Below, piece after piece: positions 43,239-51,138 of a DNA stretch of 64,000 bases. This stretch comes from CADEDH01 sp041394285 (GTDB lineage Bacteria; Actinomycetota; Acidimicrobiia; Acidimicrobiales; SZUA-35). The translations under genes were made by a program, and so were the position numbers. Numbering within the stretch: the stretch's first letter is position 1; every line of letters starts with the position of its first letter. The notes beneath the pieces are model-generated. The model did no database searches. It was given only the letters and a program-made list of their open reading frames with translations, and was not told the origin of the DNA. The DNA lies in contig JAWKIL010000001.1 of the NCBI GenBank assembly GCA_041394285.1, positions 744,001 through 808,000 of the forward strand. Direction: 5' to 3'.

Positions 43239-44375
43239 ATGGCGACGGAAGTCCAGGCGACGGCGGTGATCGAGGCGATCAAGCCAGGCCCCGAGGGCCT
43301 GACCGTCCGATTCGAGCGGGTGGCTGAGCCACTGACCGTGCCCTGGCGCTGGCTTCGCGACCACAGCGAGGATCCCGCCTCGCTCGACCCGGCGACGGCC
43401 CAGCGCCTGGTCGACACGTTCGCCATCCCCGCTGACCTGACGCCGGCCTCGGCGGAGCTGACGGGGCCCGTGGTCCGGGTCACGTGGGCCGGGGGTGGCG
43501 AGCCGCCGTCGCTGGTGTCGGTGGCCCGCCTGGCCGGGGCGGCCGGTTTGGTGCCGCCGACGCCGGTCGGCTTGTGGTCGGCCGACGACCCGCTGCCCGA
43601 CGGCCCGCCCTGGTTCGACCACGACGCCGTCGCCGCCGAGGATGGGGCCCTGCTGGCCTGGCTGGATGCGATCGAGCACCGTGGGCTCGGGCTGGTGCGG
43701 GGGGTGCCGCCGACCGCCGAGGCGGCCGAGGCGCTGGCCCGCCGGATCGGCTATCCCCGGGCAACCATCTTCGGGCCGGCCATGTGGACGCTGTCGTCGA
43801 CCGTCACCGACCACGAGGACTCGGCCTACTCCACCACATTCCTAGAACCCCACACCGACGGCACCTACACCGTCGACGCCCCGGGCCTGCAACTCTTCGC
43901 CTGCCTCGATCGGGAAGGCACCGGGGGCGAGAGCATCGCGGTCGACGGGTTCGCCGCCGCCGAGCGGGTGCGGGCGGCCGACCCCGAGGCGTTCGCCGTG
44001 CTGGCCAGGGTGGAGGTGCCGTGCCAGTATCTGGAACCGGGCGTCCACCTGCGGGCCACCCGCCCGGTGCTCCGCGTCGACAGGACCGGGCGCCTGGTGC
44101 AGGTGTCGTTCAACAACTACGACCGGGCCCCGTTCCTGCTGCCGCCCGACGAGATGGAGCGGTGGTACGACGCCTATGCCCGCCTCCATGCCGAGATCAA
44201 CGACCGCCGGCACTGGCTCGCCATCGGCCTCGAGCCGGGCCAGGTGCTCGTCATCGACAACTGGCGCATCCTGCACGGTCGCCTGGGCTACACCGGCACG
44301 CGGGTGTTCGAGGGCTGCTACCACAACCGCGAGGATTTCGAGAGCCGCCTCCGGGTCCTGCGGGCCACGGTCTGA
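43239..44375 (+). CDS. Gamma-butyrobetaine hydroxylase-like Fe(II)/2-oxoglutarate dioxygenase
   Basis: A 378 aa TauD-fold oxygenase. Iron ligands are H205 and D207 (EPHTDGTYT) and H346 (RILHGRLGYTG), with R355 as probable 2-oxoglutarate anchor. The N-terminal domain (1-100) corresponds to the DUF971/zinc domain of GBBH and trimethyllysine hydroxylases, but WLRDHSEDPASLD lacks the cysteines that normally bind zinc. Likely hydroxylates a carnitine-precursor-like or other small acid; CoA-transferase neighbours would suit carnitine-type metabolism (inference). Confidence 0.88.
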   Translation: MATEVQATAVIEAIKPGPEGLTVRFERVAEPLTVPWRWLRDHSEDPASLDPATAQRLVDTFAIPADLTPASAELTGPVVRVTWAGGGEPPSLVSVARLAGAAGLVPPTPVGLWSADDPLPDGPPWFDHDAVAAEDGALLAWLDAIEHRGLGLVRGVPPTAEAAEALARRIGYPRATIFGPAMWTLSSTVTDHEDSAYSTTFLEPHTDGTYTVDAPGLQLFACLDREGTGGESIAVDGFAAAERVRAADPEAFAVLARVEVPCQYLEPGVHLRATRPVLRVDRTGRLVQVSFNNYDRAPFLLPPDEMERWYDAYARLHAEINDRRHWLAIGLEPGQVLVIDNWRILHGRLGYTGTRVFEGCYHNREDFESRLRVLRATV

Positions 44376-44442
44376 CTGCCAGCCGGGAGGCCCCTCCGCT
44401 ATTGCTCGTTTCGCCTGGCGGCTCGGCGGCTACCACCGGCGA

Positions 44443-44862
44443 ATGGTAACCATCTCACCGAGCGACGCCCCGAACGATGTGGTCCGGGCCCTTCTGGCCC
44501 GGGTCACGGAGCTCGAACGCTCCCAACGGGACGAGGACGTGGACGGCTTCCTCTCGCTGTTCGATCCGGACGCCGTCTGGGTCACGGGTGGAGGACGGCG
44601 GCTGATCGGGCTCGAGGCGATCGCCGAGTTCACCCAGAACGCCCTACCCGGCGCGTTCGCCGACGGGGGCTCGGTCGACTATGTGGTCGAGCACGTGTCG
44701 TTCCTGGATGACGACGTCGTGATGACCGGCGTGCGACAGCAGTACCTCGATGCCGATGGCACGCCCACGGCGAACGGGCTGCCGACCTATGTCTGGCGCC
44801 GAGGCGCCGGTACCTGGCGCATCGTCGTCGGCCAGAACACGACCGTTCCCGATCAGGCCTGA
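44443..44862 (+). CDS. SnoaL/NTF2-like small protein
   Basis: A 139 aa cone-fold protein. Segments RSQRDEDVDGFLSLFDPDAVWV and DVVMTGVRQQYLDADG match the SnoaL-like/DUF4440 group of small hydratase, isomerase or binding proteins. The start ATG (44443) lies 6 nt after TACCAC, a near -10 box; longer frames upstream overlap the dioxygenase gene. Function unknown. It converges on the monooxygenase gene with only 4 nt between stops. Confidence 0.75.
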   Translation: MVTISPSDAPNDVVRALLARVTELERSQRDEDVDGFLSLFDPDAVWVTGGGRRLIGLEAIAEFTQNALPGAFADGGSVDYVVEHVSFLDDDVVMTGVRQQYLDADGTPTANGLPTYVWRRGAGTWRIVVGQNTTVPDQA

Positions 44863-44866
44863 AACC

Positions 44867-46048
44867 TCATCTCGGGGTCGACGGGCCTTCCCGCAGGGGG
44901 TCGCCGGCACCGGGAGCGAGGCCGAGCACAACCCGGCCGGCCGGGCGCTGATGGATCTGCTGTCCGGCGGCGTGCTGCACCCCGGTGTGGACATCGCGCA
45001 GGAACCGCTCCAGCTTGTTGTTGGTTGAGATGGCGTTGGTGCCGGCGGCGTGGAACACGATGTCGACCGCCCGCACCGCCTCGTTCATGGCGTGGGTGAT
45101 GGCCAACTGGGCCCGGGTCACGGCCCGGACGAGAGGATCGCCCCCGTCGGCCAGGGCATCCCAGGCGGCGCCGAGGGTCTCGGTGACGAACGCCCGGGCG
45201 GCCCCGGTGATGGCCTCGGCCCGGGCCACGGCGTCCTGCACCGCCTCCCGCTCCCGGATCGGGACCGGTGAGCCGGTCGACGCCTTCGCCCCCAACGCCA
45301 CCAGGGCGTCGATGGCGCCCTGGGCCAGGCCGACGCCGACGCCGGCCGTGGGGGCCCAGCCCGCAACCATGTTGAGGCGGGGATCGTAGAGCCGCTCGGT
45401 GCGCCCGGTGATCCACCGCCCGGACGCCACCCGGCCCTCGGGCACGAACACGTTGTCGACGACGAAGTCGTCGCTGCCGGTGCCCCGCATGCCCACCACG
45501 TCCCAGTTGGGCACGATCTCGCCGTCGGTGACGGCCAGGATCATCGACCGGCCGGCCACCCGGCCGTCGGGCCGCTCCATGAAGCAGGTGCCGAGGTACC
45601 AGTTGGCGTGGCGCACCCCGCTGGCGTAGTCCCAGTGGCCCGAGGCCAGCACGCCGCCCTCCACCCGGGTGGCGGTACCCAGGGGGCGGGCCGACCCGGC
45701 CAGGTGGAGGTGGCCGGTCTGCTCCCGCATGGCCAGCACGGCGGCGGGATCGATCCAGGCCAGGAAGGTGGTGACGGCCGCCGCCACCTGGGCGCACCAG
45801 CCCACCGAGCCGTCGTGGCGGGCCAGTTCCTCGGCCACGGTGAAGGCGGTGAGGGGATGGACCTCGGCCCCGCCGGCGAACCGGGGCACGTACATCTCGA
45901 ACACGCCGGCGGAGCGGATGGCCTCGACGAGGTCGTCGGGGAGGCGCCGTTCCCGGTCGATCCAGTCGGCGGCGGCGTCGACGGCGGGCCCCAGGGCCCG
46001 GACGGCGTCGATGATGTCGGCGTCGGTGGCGGTGGTGCGCTGGCCCAT
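44867..46048 (-). CDS. Acyl-CoA dehydrogenase-fold flavin monooxygenase (HsaA/DszC type)
   Basis: A 393 aa two-component monooxygenase-type oxygenase, using reduced flavin from a separate reductase. Family marks: GSVGWCAQVAAA, the FMN region GHWDYASG, and the C-terminal NKLERFLRDVHTGVQH, which replaces the acyl-CoA dehydrogenase base region. It is preferred over a true acyl-CoA dehydrogenase. The ATG (46046-46048) lies 6 nt after a TAAGGT box. It probably hydroxylates an aromatic or heterocyclic compound upstream of the meta-cleavage genes nearby (inference). Confidence 0.87.
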   Translation of the reverse strand: MGQRTTATDADIIDAVRALGPAVDAAADWIDRERRLPDDLVEAIRSAGVFEMYVPRFAGGAEVHPLTAFTVAEELARHDGSVGWCAQVAAAVTTFLAWIDPAAVLAMREQTGHLHLAGSARPLGTATRVEGGVLASGHWDYASGVRHANWYLGTCFMERPDGRVAGRSMILAVTDGEIVPNWDVVGMRGTGSDDFVVDNVFVPEGRVASGRWITGRTERLYDPRLNMVAGWAPTAGVGVGLAQGAIDALVALGAKASTGSPVPIREREAVQDAVARAEAITGAARAFVTETLGAAWDALADGGDPLVRAVTRAQLAITHAMNEAVRAVDIVFHAAGTNAISTNNKLERFLRDVHTGVQHAAGQQIHQRPAGRVVLGLAPGAGDPLREGPSTPR

Positions 46049-46054
46049 GTCACG

Positions 46055-46060
46055 ACCTTA
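46055..46060 (-). promoter_or_regulatory. -10 box of the flavin monooxygenase (leaderless)
   Basis: Minus strand TAAGGT, 6 nt, then the ATG at 46048. Confidence 0.6.
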
Positions 46061-46098
46061 CGGACCGCCGTCCCCCCGGCAAAATCCGCCGCCTCCCG

Positions 46099-46212
46099 CC
46101 CGTTCTCGTTGCCCCGGACGTCACCGGCGGTGCGTGGTGCAACGAGATCGGGACGGGTGGGTTCTCGTTGCCCCGGACGTCACCGGCGGTGCGTGGTGCA
46201 ACCAGATCGGGA
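46099..46212. repeat. Tandem family II palindromes D1 and D2
   Basis: A 52 bp unit occurs twice (46102-46153, 46161-46212; period 59 nt) with one mismatch. Each unit pairs TCTCGTTGC with GCAACGAGA (D1: 46104-46112 with 46139-46147; D2 has one mismatch) around 26 nt containing GACGTCACCGGCGG. In D1 the stem extends to 14 bp with one mismatch. It lies between two minus-strand genes, upstream of the monooxygenase promoter. Confidence 0.8.
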
Positions 46213-46239
46213 GGGAGGGGAGGGAGGGGACGGTGAGGC

Positions 46240-47052
46240 TCAGGTGGGGGCGAGGCGGACCTCGACCTGGCCCAGGGGACCGAAGTCGGCGACGGCGTGC
46301 TGGCCGGGGGCGGGGTCGACGGGGGGCGTGGTGAGCCCGGTGCTGATCCGGTCATCGGCACGAAGGGCCATACCTGACGCCGCCAGGGTGTTGGCCAGCC
46401 AGGCGGCCACCCCGAACGGGCCGGTGTCGACGTTGCCGGGGACGCCCCGGGCCGCCACCTCGCCGTCGATCCGCAGCGTGATGGGCAGGTCGAGCAGATC
46501 GAGATCGGACCAATCGGTCACCTCGTCCCCGGTCACCCAGTACCCGTGGGCGGCGTTGTCGGCGGCGATGAGGGCGGCGCCGGCCTCGGTCCACGGCTCG
46601 TGCCAGCACCCGACCACCTCGATCACGGGCAGGATGGCCCGGGTGGCGGCCTCCAGGTCGTCGGCCGTGTACGGTGCGTCAGCCGGGCTGAGATCACGGC
46701 CGATCACCAGCGCGATCTCCGCCTCGTACACCTTGAAGTAGCCGGCACCGGCCGGGAGGTCGGCGGGGGAGGGGAGCGTGGTGTCGGCGTAGAGCCGGCC
46801 GTAGAACGGGGCATCGATGCCGAGCTGGGCCCGGGCGGCGGCGTTGGTGCACCCGATCTTCCAACCGATCTGGCGCATGCCCCGCTCCTCGGCCCGGATG
46901 CGGTGCAGCTCGGCGGCCACGCCGTAGCCCCAGCCCATCTCGGTGGGGCGTCCGGCCGGCGGCGGCACCGGGTTGGGCCGCCCCTCGTCCCGGTGGGCCA
47001 GCAGCACCCGGGCCGCCCGCTCCAGCTCCGCCTGGTCGTAGCTCTCGGTCAC
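46240..47052 (-). CDS. 2-keto-4-pentenoate hydratase (MhpD/FAH family)
   Basis: A 270 aa metal-dependent hydratase of the fumarylacetoacetase superfamily, normally converting 2-hydroxypenta-2,4-dienoate to 4-hydroxy-2-oxovalerate after meta ring cleavage. Recognisable segments are QIGWKIGCTNAAARAQLG and the metal-site YEAEIALVIGRDL. The GTG start (47050-47052) lies 6 nt after TAAGCT. It fits the xylE catechol 2,3-dioxygenase encoded 3 kb away on the other strand; no aldolase or semialdehyde dehydrogenase is in the window. Oxaloacetate tautomerase-like activity is an alternative. Confidence 0.87.
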   Translation of the reverse strand: MTESYDQAELERAARVLLAHRDEGRPNPVPPPAGRPTEMGWGYGVAAELHRIRAEERGMRQIGWKIGCTNAAARAQLGIDAPFYGRLYADTTLPSPADLPAGAGYFKVYEAEIALVIGRDLSPADAPYTADDLEAATRAILPVIEVVGCWHEPWTEAGAALIAADNAAHGYWVTGDEVTDWSDLDLLDLPITLRIDGEVAARGVPGNVDTGPFGVAAWLANTLAASGMALRADDRISTGLTTPPVDPAPGQHAVADFGPLGQVEVRLAPT

Positions 47053-47058
47053 GGCCGG

Positions 47059-47064
47059 AGCTTA
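47059..47064 (-). promoter_or_regulatory. -10 box of the MhpD-like gene (leaderless)
   Basis: Minus strand TAAGCT, 6 nt, then GTG at 47052. Confidence 0.55.
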
Positions 47065-47149
47065 GAGCGACCAGGGACGGACGGCTGTTCTGGCGACCGG
47101 CCACCGTAGAGAAGAAGTGGGTTCAGGCCGCAGCCGTCACGCCCATGGC

Positions 47150-47155
47150 TAGCAT
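47150..47155 (+). promoter_or_regulatory. -10 box of the lipoprotein gene (leaderless)
   Basis: TAGCAT, 6 nt, then ATG at 47162. The 6-mer is identical to the box at 27933. Confidence 0.6.
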
Positions 47156-47161
47156 CTCGTC

Positions 47162-47797
47162 ATGAATGCCAGGGGTCGCTGGGCGATCGTCGGGTTGTTG
47201 CTGGCAACGGTCTGTGCCTGCTCCGGTGGGTCGGGAGCGAGCAGCGGGCCCACGGACCCCACCGCTGCCGTCGCCGACCGGGCCGGCCTGACGCTCGACA
47301 GCCCGGTCGACGCGGTGGTCAGGATGCAGCCTGGAACTCCCGGCAAGCCTCCCGAGGCCCTCTTGGCCGGCAACACGATCCTGAGCGCCCGCCGACTGCT
47401 ACAGGCCCCTGGCGGCGATCGGGGCCTGGTCGACCTGTGGATCACGCGGGTCAGGGATCCGAGGGGCGTGGTCTTGGTCTGTCGGTTCGTCACCGATGCG
47501 TCGGGTAGCGGGGGTGGGAGCTGCGGTGAACCGGGCCAGGACGCCGCCGGCGGCATCGACCTCGGACCCGTCCAGATCGGAACTTTCAGCGACGGCGTCG
47601 AGGTGATCTACGACTTCAGCGGTCCGGACGACCTCACCCACTACATCATCACCCTGGACGACCAGCGGCTGGCGGTGATCCCGATCGAGGGCGAGGCGAT
47701 CGTGAGGTTCGACGACGGGTGCGGCGGGACCGGTACCGTCACCGCCTGGCGGGGTGAGGTCCAGGTCGACGAGCAGCCCTTGTCGCCGCCGTGCTGA
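47162..47797 (+). CDS. Putative lipoprotein of unknown function
   Basis: A 211 aa secreted protein. The signal peptide WAIVGLLLATVCAC ends in a lipobox with the lipid cysteine at about residue 20, followed by SGGSGASSG, a typical tether. The mature part has four further cysteines (VCRF, GSCGE, DGCGG, the last residue) that could form disulfides, and a beta-rich pattern. No known domain is recognised. It is transcribed from its own leaderless promoter, ahead of the aminotransferase-xylE operon. Confidence 0.75.
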   Translation: MNARGRWAIVGLLLATVCACSGGSGASSGPTDPTAAVADRAGLTLDSPVDAVVRMQPGTPGKPPEALLAGNTILSARRLLQAPGGDRGLVDLWITRVRDPRGVVLVCRFVTDASGSGGGSCGEPGQDAAGGIDLGPVQIGTFSDGVEVIYDFSGPDDLTHYIITLDDQRLAVIPIEGEAIVRFDDGCGGTGTVTAWRGEVQVDEQPLSPPC

Positions 47798-47873
47798 GCC
47801 GCGTGCCCGCCGGTAGTCCTGCGGGCGCCCGATGGCAGGGGCGGGCTCCGGGCCCGGGGGCGGGCGGGTGAGG

Positions 47874-47879
47874 TAGGGT
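47874..47879 (+). promoter_or_regulatory. -10 box of the aminotransferase-xylTE operon (leaderless)
   Basis: TAGGGT, 7 nt, then GTG at 47887. Same 6-mer as the TetR promoter. Confidence 0.6.
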
Positions 47880-47886
47880 CGGGCCT

Positions 47887-49095
47887 GTGAGCTTCGACAC
47901 AACCAGCCTGTTCCGAGCGGGGCTGCCCCCGGCCGAGCAGCCGTGGGCCCCGGCCCCCCGGTTCAGCTTCGTGGGCGGCAACAACGACGCCGACAACGTC
48001 CCCTTCGGTGGCCTGGCCGAGGCGGCGGTGGCCGTGCTCCGCCGGGAGGGCACCTCGCTCGCCACCTACAACCTGGGCGGCGGGCCCCAGGGCTACGACC
48101 CCCTGCGGGAGTTCATCTGCCACAAGCTCGGCGCCCGGGCCCACACGCCCTGCGATCCCGGCCAGGTGCTCGTCACCAGCGGCTCGCTCCAGGCCCTCGA
48201 CCTCGTCAACGGGGTGTTCCTGGAGCCCGGCGACACGGTGATCGTGGAGCAGGCCACCTACGGCGGCATGCTCAGCCGCCTGGCCCGCCTCGGCGTGGAG
48301 GTGCTCGGTGCCGAGCTCGACCACCACGGAATCCGCACCGACGCCCTGGCCGAGCAGCTGACCGCCCTGGCCGCCGCCGGCAAGCGACCCAAGTACATCT
48401 ACACCATCCCCACGGTGCAGAACCCCACCGGCACGGTCATGCCGCTCGAGCGCCGCCGGGAGCTGCTGGAGCTGGCCCGGGCCCACGGCGTGCTGATCTT
48501 CGAAGACGACTGCTACGCCGACCTCCTGTGGAGCGGCGAGCGGCCCCCCACCATCCGCTCGCTCGACGGCGACGGCGGCCACGTCGTCTACTGCGGCTCG
48601 TTCTCCAAGTCGATCGCCCCCGCCCTGCGGGTGGGCTACATCGTGGCCGACTGGCCGGTCCTGGCCCGGATGCTGGCCCTCAAGACCGACGCCGGCTCCG
48701 GCGCCCTGGAGCAGATGGTGCTGGCCGAGTACGCCAACTCCCATTTCGACAGCCACGTCGACCAGCTCCGCCGCGTCCTGCAGGCCAAGTGCGAGGCCAT
48801 GACGTCGGCCGTGGCCGACAGCTTCGGCGACACGGCCACCTTCGTCGAACCCCGGGGTGGGATCTTCCTGTGGCTGGCCTTCCCCGACGGGATCGACACC
48901 GGGGCCCTGGCCGGCCCGGCCGCGGCCGAGGGGATCGAGTTCAACCCCGGCGCCGGCTGGTCGGCCGACCCTGCCTGGGGCCGGACCCGATTGCGGCTCT
49001 GCTTCGGGGCTCCCTCCCACGACACCATCCGGGAGGGCGTCGCCGCCCTGGCCGGAGTCTTCGCCCGGGAGGCGGGCCTGGCGGTGCGACGATGA
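47887..49095 (+). CDS. PLP-dependent aminotransferase, class I/II (LysN/MocR-domain type)
   Basis: A 402 aa fold type I aminotransferase. TYNLGGGPQGYDPLRE and GSLQALDLVNGVFLEPGD are typical of the 2-aminoadipate/valine-type branch; IPTVQNPTGTVMPLERRREL contains the substrate-arginine region and the PLP lysine is K241 in GSFSKSIAP. No helix-turn-helix precedes it, so it is an enzyme and not a MocR regulator. It is first in an operon with the PNPOx-like protein (ATGA overlap), xylT (GTGA overlap) and xylE. It could remove the amino group from an aromatic or ring-derived amino acid (inference). Confidence 0.9.
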   Translation: MSFDTTSLFRAGLPPAEQPWAPAPRFSFVGGNNDADNVPFGGLAEAAVAVLRREGTSLATYNLGGGPQGYDPLREFICHKLGARAHTPCDPGQVLVTSGSLQALDLVNGVFLEPGDTVIVEQATYGGMLSRLARLGVEVLGAELDHHGIRTDALAEQLTALAAAGKRPKYIYTIPTVQNPTGTVMPLERRRELLELARAHGVLIFEDDCYADLLWSGERPPTIRSLDGDGGHVVYCGSFSKSIAPALRVGYIVADWPVLARMLALKTDAGSGALEQMVLAEYANSHFDSHVDQLRRVLQAKCEAMTSAVADSFGDTATFVEPRGGIFLWLAFPDGIDTGALAGPAAAEGIEFNPGAGWSADPAWGRTRLRLCFGAPSHDTIREGVAALAGVFAREAGLAVRR

Positions 49096-49703
49096 CCAGC
49101 GAGCTCTACGGTCCCGGCGCCCGGGCCTACCAGGACCTGTTCGACAGCCGCCGCCTGGCCGACCGGTTGATCGAGATGACCGTGCACGACGAGCTCGATG
49201 ACGGCGACATCGCCCTGGTGGCCGATCAGTCCACGGTGTGGCTGTCGACGGTCGACGCCGAGGGCTGGCCCGACGTGTCGTACAAGGGCGGCGCCCCCGG
49301 CTTCGTCCGGGTGGTGGGGCGCACCGAGCTGCAGATCCCCATCTACGACGGCAACGGCATGTTCCGCTCGTTGGGCAATATCGCCGACACGGGCCGGGTG
49401 GCCCTGCTGTTCGTCGACACCGGCCGCCCCTGGCGGATGCGGGTGCACGGCACAGCCGTGGTGTCCACCGACCCGGCGGTGCTCGACGAGCACCACGGGG
49501 CCCAAGCCGTTGTGATCGTCACCACGGTCCGGATCTTCCCCAACTGCGGCCGCTACATCCACCGGGACGGCGAGATCTCCCGTTACGTGCCCCGGCCCGG
49601 CGAGGAGACGCCGATCCCGTCGTGGAAGAAGCTGCCCGGGCTGCGCGATGCGCTCCCGGCGGTCGACGCCGCCCGGCTCGACGCCGAGGACGCCGGGGCG
49701 TGA
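49092..49703 (+). CDS. Pyridoxamine 5'-phosphate oxidase family protein
   Basis: A 203 aa split-barrel flavin (FMN or F420) protein. Segments DQSTVWLSTVDAEGWPDVSY and KGGAPGFVRVVG are typical for the PNPOx-like group; RVALLFVDTGRPWRMRVHGT follows. It overlaps the aminotransferase stop and the xylT start. Real PNPOx makes PLP, which would suit the preceding PLP enzyme, but most proteins of this group are not PNPOx, and a redox role on an aromatic is as likely. Confidence 0.82.
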   Translation: MTSELYGPGARAYQDLFDSRRLADRLIEMTVHDELDDGDIALVADQSTVWLSTVDAEGWPDVSYKGGAPGFVRVVGRTELQIPIYDGNGMFRSLGNIADTGRVALLFVDTGRPWRMRVHGTAVVSTDPAVLDEHHGAQAVVIVTTVRIFPNCGRYIHRDGEISRYVPRPGEETPIPSWKKLPGLRDALPAVDAARLDAEDAGA

Positions 49704-50080
49704 GCGGAGGCGACGCTGCAGCGGTTCGGCCGGTCACCTGCACCGTCCTCGATGCCGCTGTCGGTGATGGCGCCCCGGGCTCGGGCACCACGTTCCCCGT
49801 CGGCCCCGACCTGCCCGTGCTGCACGCCATGATCCGAGCCGCCCAACGGTGCATCCCGGTGGGTTGCCGGGGCGGGGGCTGTGGCGCCTGCCGGGTCCGC
49901 GTCGTCGCCGGCAGCTACAGCACCCGGCGCATGAGCCGCCGCCACGTGACCGTCGCCGAGGAGGCCGAGCAGATCGTGCTGGCCTGCCGTCTGCTACCGT
50001 CCTCCGACATCGTCGTCGAACGGGCGCCGGCCCCTGCCGTCGTCCCGTACTCGATCCCGCTCAACGCTGAATCTACCTGA
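49700..50080 (+). CDS. xylT: XylT-type [2Fe-2S] ferredoxin
   Basis: A 126 aa chloroplast-type ferredoxin. Cluster ligands are C56, C61, C64 and C96 (spacing C-x4-C-x2-C-x31-C, in CRGGGCGACR and LACRLL). The stretch RCIPVGCRGGGCGACRVRV is very close to the XylT/DmpQ proteins, which re-reduce the inactivated iron of catechol 2,3-dioxygenase (family knowledge). It lies 43 nt before xylE, the same order as in Pseudomonas. The GTG start overlaps the preceding stop (GTGA). Confidence 0.92.
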   Translation: MSGGDAAAVRPVTCTVLDAAVGDGAPGSGTTFPVGPDLPVLHAMIRAAQRCIPVGCRGGGCGACRVRVVAGSYSTRRMSRRHVTVAEEAEQIVLACRLLPSSDIVVERAPAPAVVPYSIPLNAEST

Positions 50081-50123
50081 CCGACCCACCCCCCCCGACC
50101 ACAAACGCACCAAGGAGCACACC

Positions 50124-51044
50124 ATGGCCGTAACCGGCGTCCTCCGCCCCGGATTCATCCAGATCCGGGTGCTCGACATGGCAGAGGCCCTCGTCCACTA
50201 CCGTGACCGGCTCGGCCTCCACGAGGTGTCCACCGGCGCCGACGGCCGGGTCTACCTCAAGGGCTTCGACGAGTTCGACCGCCACAGCGTGGTGCTGCGG
50301 GAGGCCGACGAGGCCGGCATGGACGTGATGGGCTTCAAGGTGCTCGACGAGGCCACGCTGATCGACTTCACCCGCAAGCTCGACACGGCCAATGTCGCCG
50401 TCGACCATGTCGACGCCGGTGAGCAGCCCGGCCTCGGCCGCCGGGTGGGCTTCACCATCCCCTCGGGCCACCGCATCGAGCTGTACGCCCAGATGGAGCT
50501 GTCGGAGAACGGCCCCGAGACGTTCAACCCCAACGTGTGGCCGTCAGAGCCCAAGGGCATGGCCGCCACCCGGTTCGACCACGCCCTCCTGTACGGGCCC
50601 CGCATCGCCGAGGTCACCGACCTGTTCTGCGACGTGCTCGGCTTCCGCCTGGCCGAGAAGGTCGACCTGGGCCCGGGCGGGCTCGCCGTGTGGATGACCT
50701 GTTCCAACAAGGCCCACGACATCGCCTTCGTGGAGAACCCGGAGCCGGGCCGCTTCCACCATGCCGCCTTCTTCCTGGAGACGGTGAACGCCGTGCTCCA
50801 CGCCGGCGACATCATGGCCTACCACGACATCCCGATCGACATCGGCCCCACCCGCCACGGCATCACCCGGGGCTACACGATCTACTTCTTCGACCCGTCG
50901 GGCAACCGCAACGAGGTCTTCGCCGGGGGCTACAGCTACTACCCCGACAACCCCACCCGGGAGTGGACGCCCGATCAGCTGGGCAAGGGCATCTTCTACT
51001 ACGAGCGCGAGCTCAACGAGGCCTTCCTCAGCGTCTACACCTGA
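50124..51044 (+). CDS. xylE: Catechol 2,3-dioxygenase
   Basis: Fe(II) extradiol ring-cleaving enzyme (catechol + O2 to 2-hydroxymuconate semialdehyde); 306 aa, two VOC domains. Iron ligands are H153 (RFDHALLYG), H213 (RFHHAAFFLE) and E264 (GNRNEVFAGG); H245 and Y255 in the region GPTRHGITRGYTIYFFDPSG match known active-site residues. The length and sequence are close to Pseudomonas XylE (about 307 aa). AAGGAG precedes the ATG. It works with the XylT ferredoxin. Confidence 0.95.
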   Translation: MAVTGVLRPGFIQIRVLDMAEALVHYRDRLGLHEVSTGADGRVYLKGFDEFDRHSVVLREADEAGMDVMGFKVLDEATLIDFTRKLDTANVAVDHVDAGEQPGLGRRVGFTIPSGHRIELYAQMELSENGPETFNPNVWPSEPKGMAATRFDHALLYGPRIAEVTDLFCDVLGFRLAEKVDLGPGGLAVWMTCSNKAHDIAFVENPEPGRFHHAAFFLETVNAVLHAGDIMAYHDIPIDIGPTRHGITRGYTIYFFDPSGNRNEVFAGGYSYYPDNPTREWTPDQLGKGIFYYERELNEAFLSVYT

Positions 51045-51070
51045 TCGGGTGAATGACCACCATGCGATCC

Positions 51071-51107
51071 GTGGCGCCAGCGCGCAGAATACAGCGCCGG
51101 GCGCCAC
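51071..51107. repeat. Family I palindrome, copy 3, just upstream of cobQ
   Basis: GTGGCGCC (51071-51078) and GGCGCCAC (51100-51107) are again separated by exactly 21 nt; 18 of 21 loop bases match copy 1. The outer extension is imperfect here. The element ends 32 nt before the cobQ ATG, and the frame of an extended cobQ reading (GTG at 51049) runs through it. Confidence 0.8.
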
Positions 51108-51138
51108 AGTTCGCAGGCGGGGCGCCGCCCCGGCCCTG

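Noticed and set aside
40560..43814. 1084 aa open frame on the minus strand
   Set aside because: It covers two recognised plus-strand genes and shows no motif; a shadow frame.
46099..46212. Possible CRISPR (two repeat units)
   Set aside because: Only two units, themselves palindromic, with a spacer of about 7 nt and no cas genes.
47887..49095. MocR-type regulator
   Set aside because: No helix-turn-helix precedes the aminotransferase domain; 402 aa is the length of the enzyme alone.
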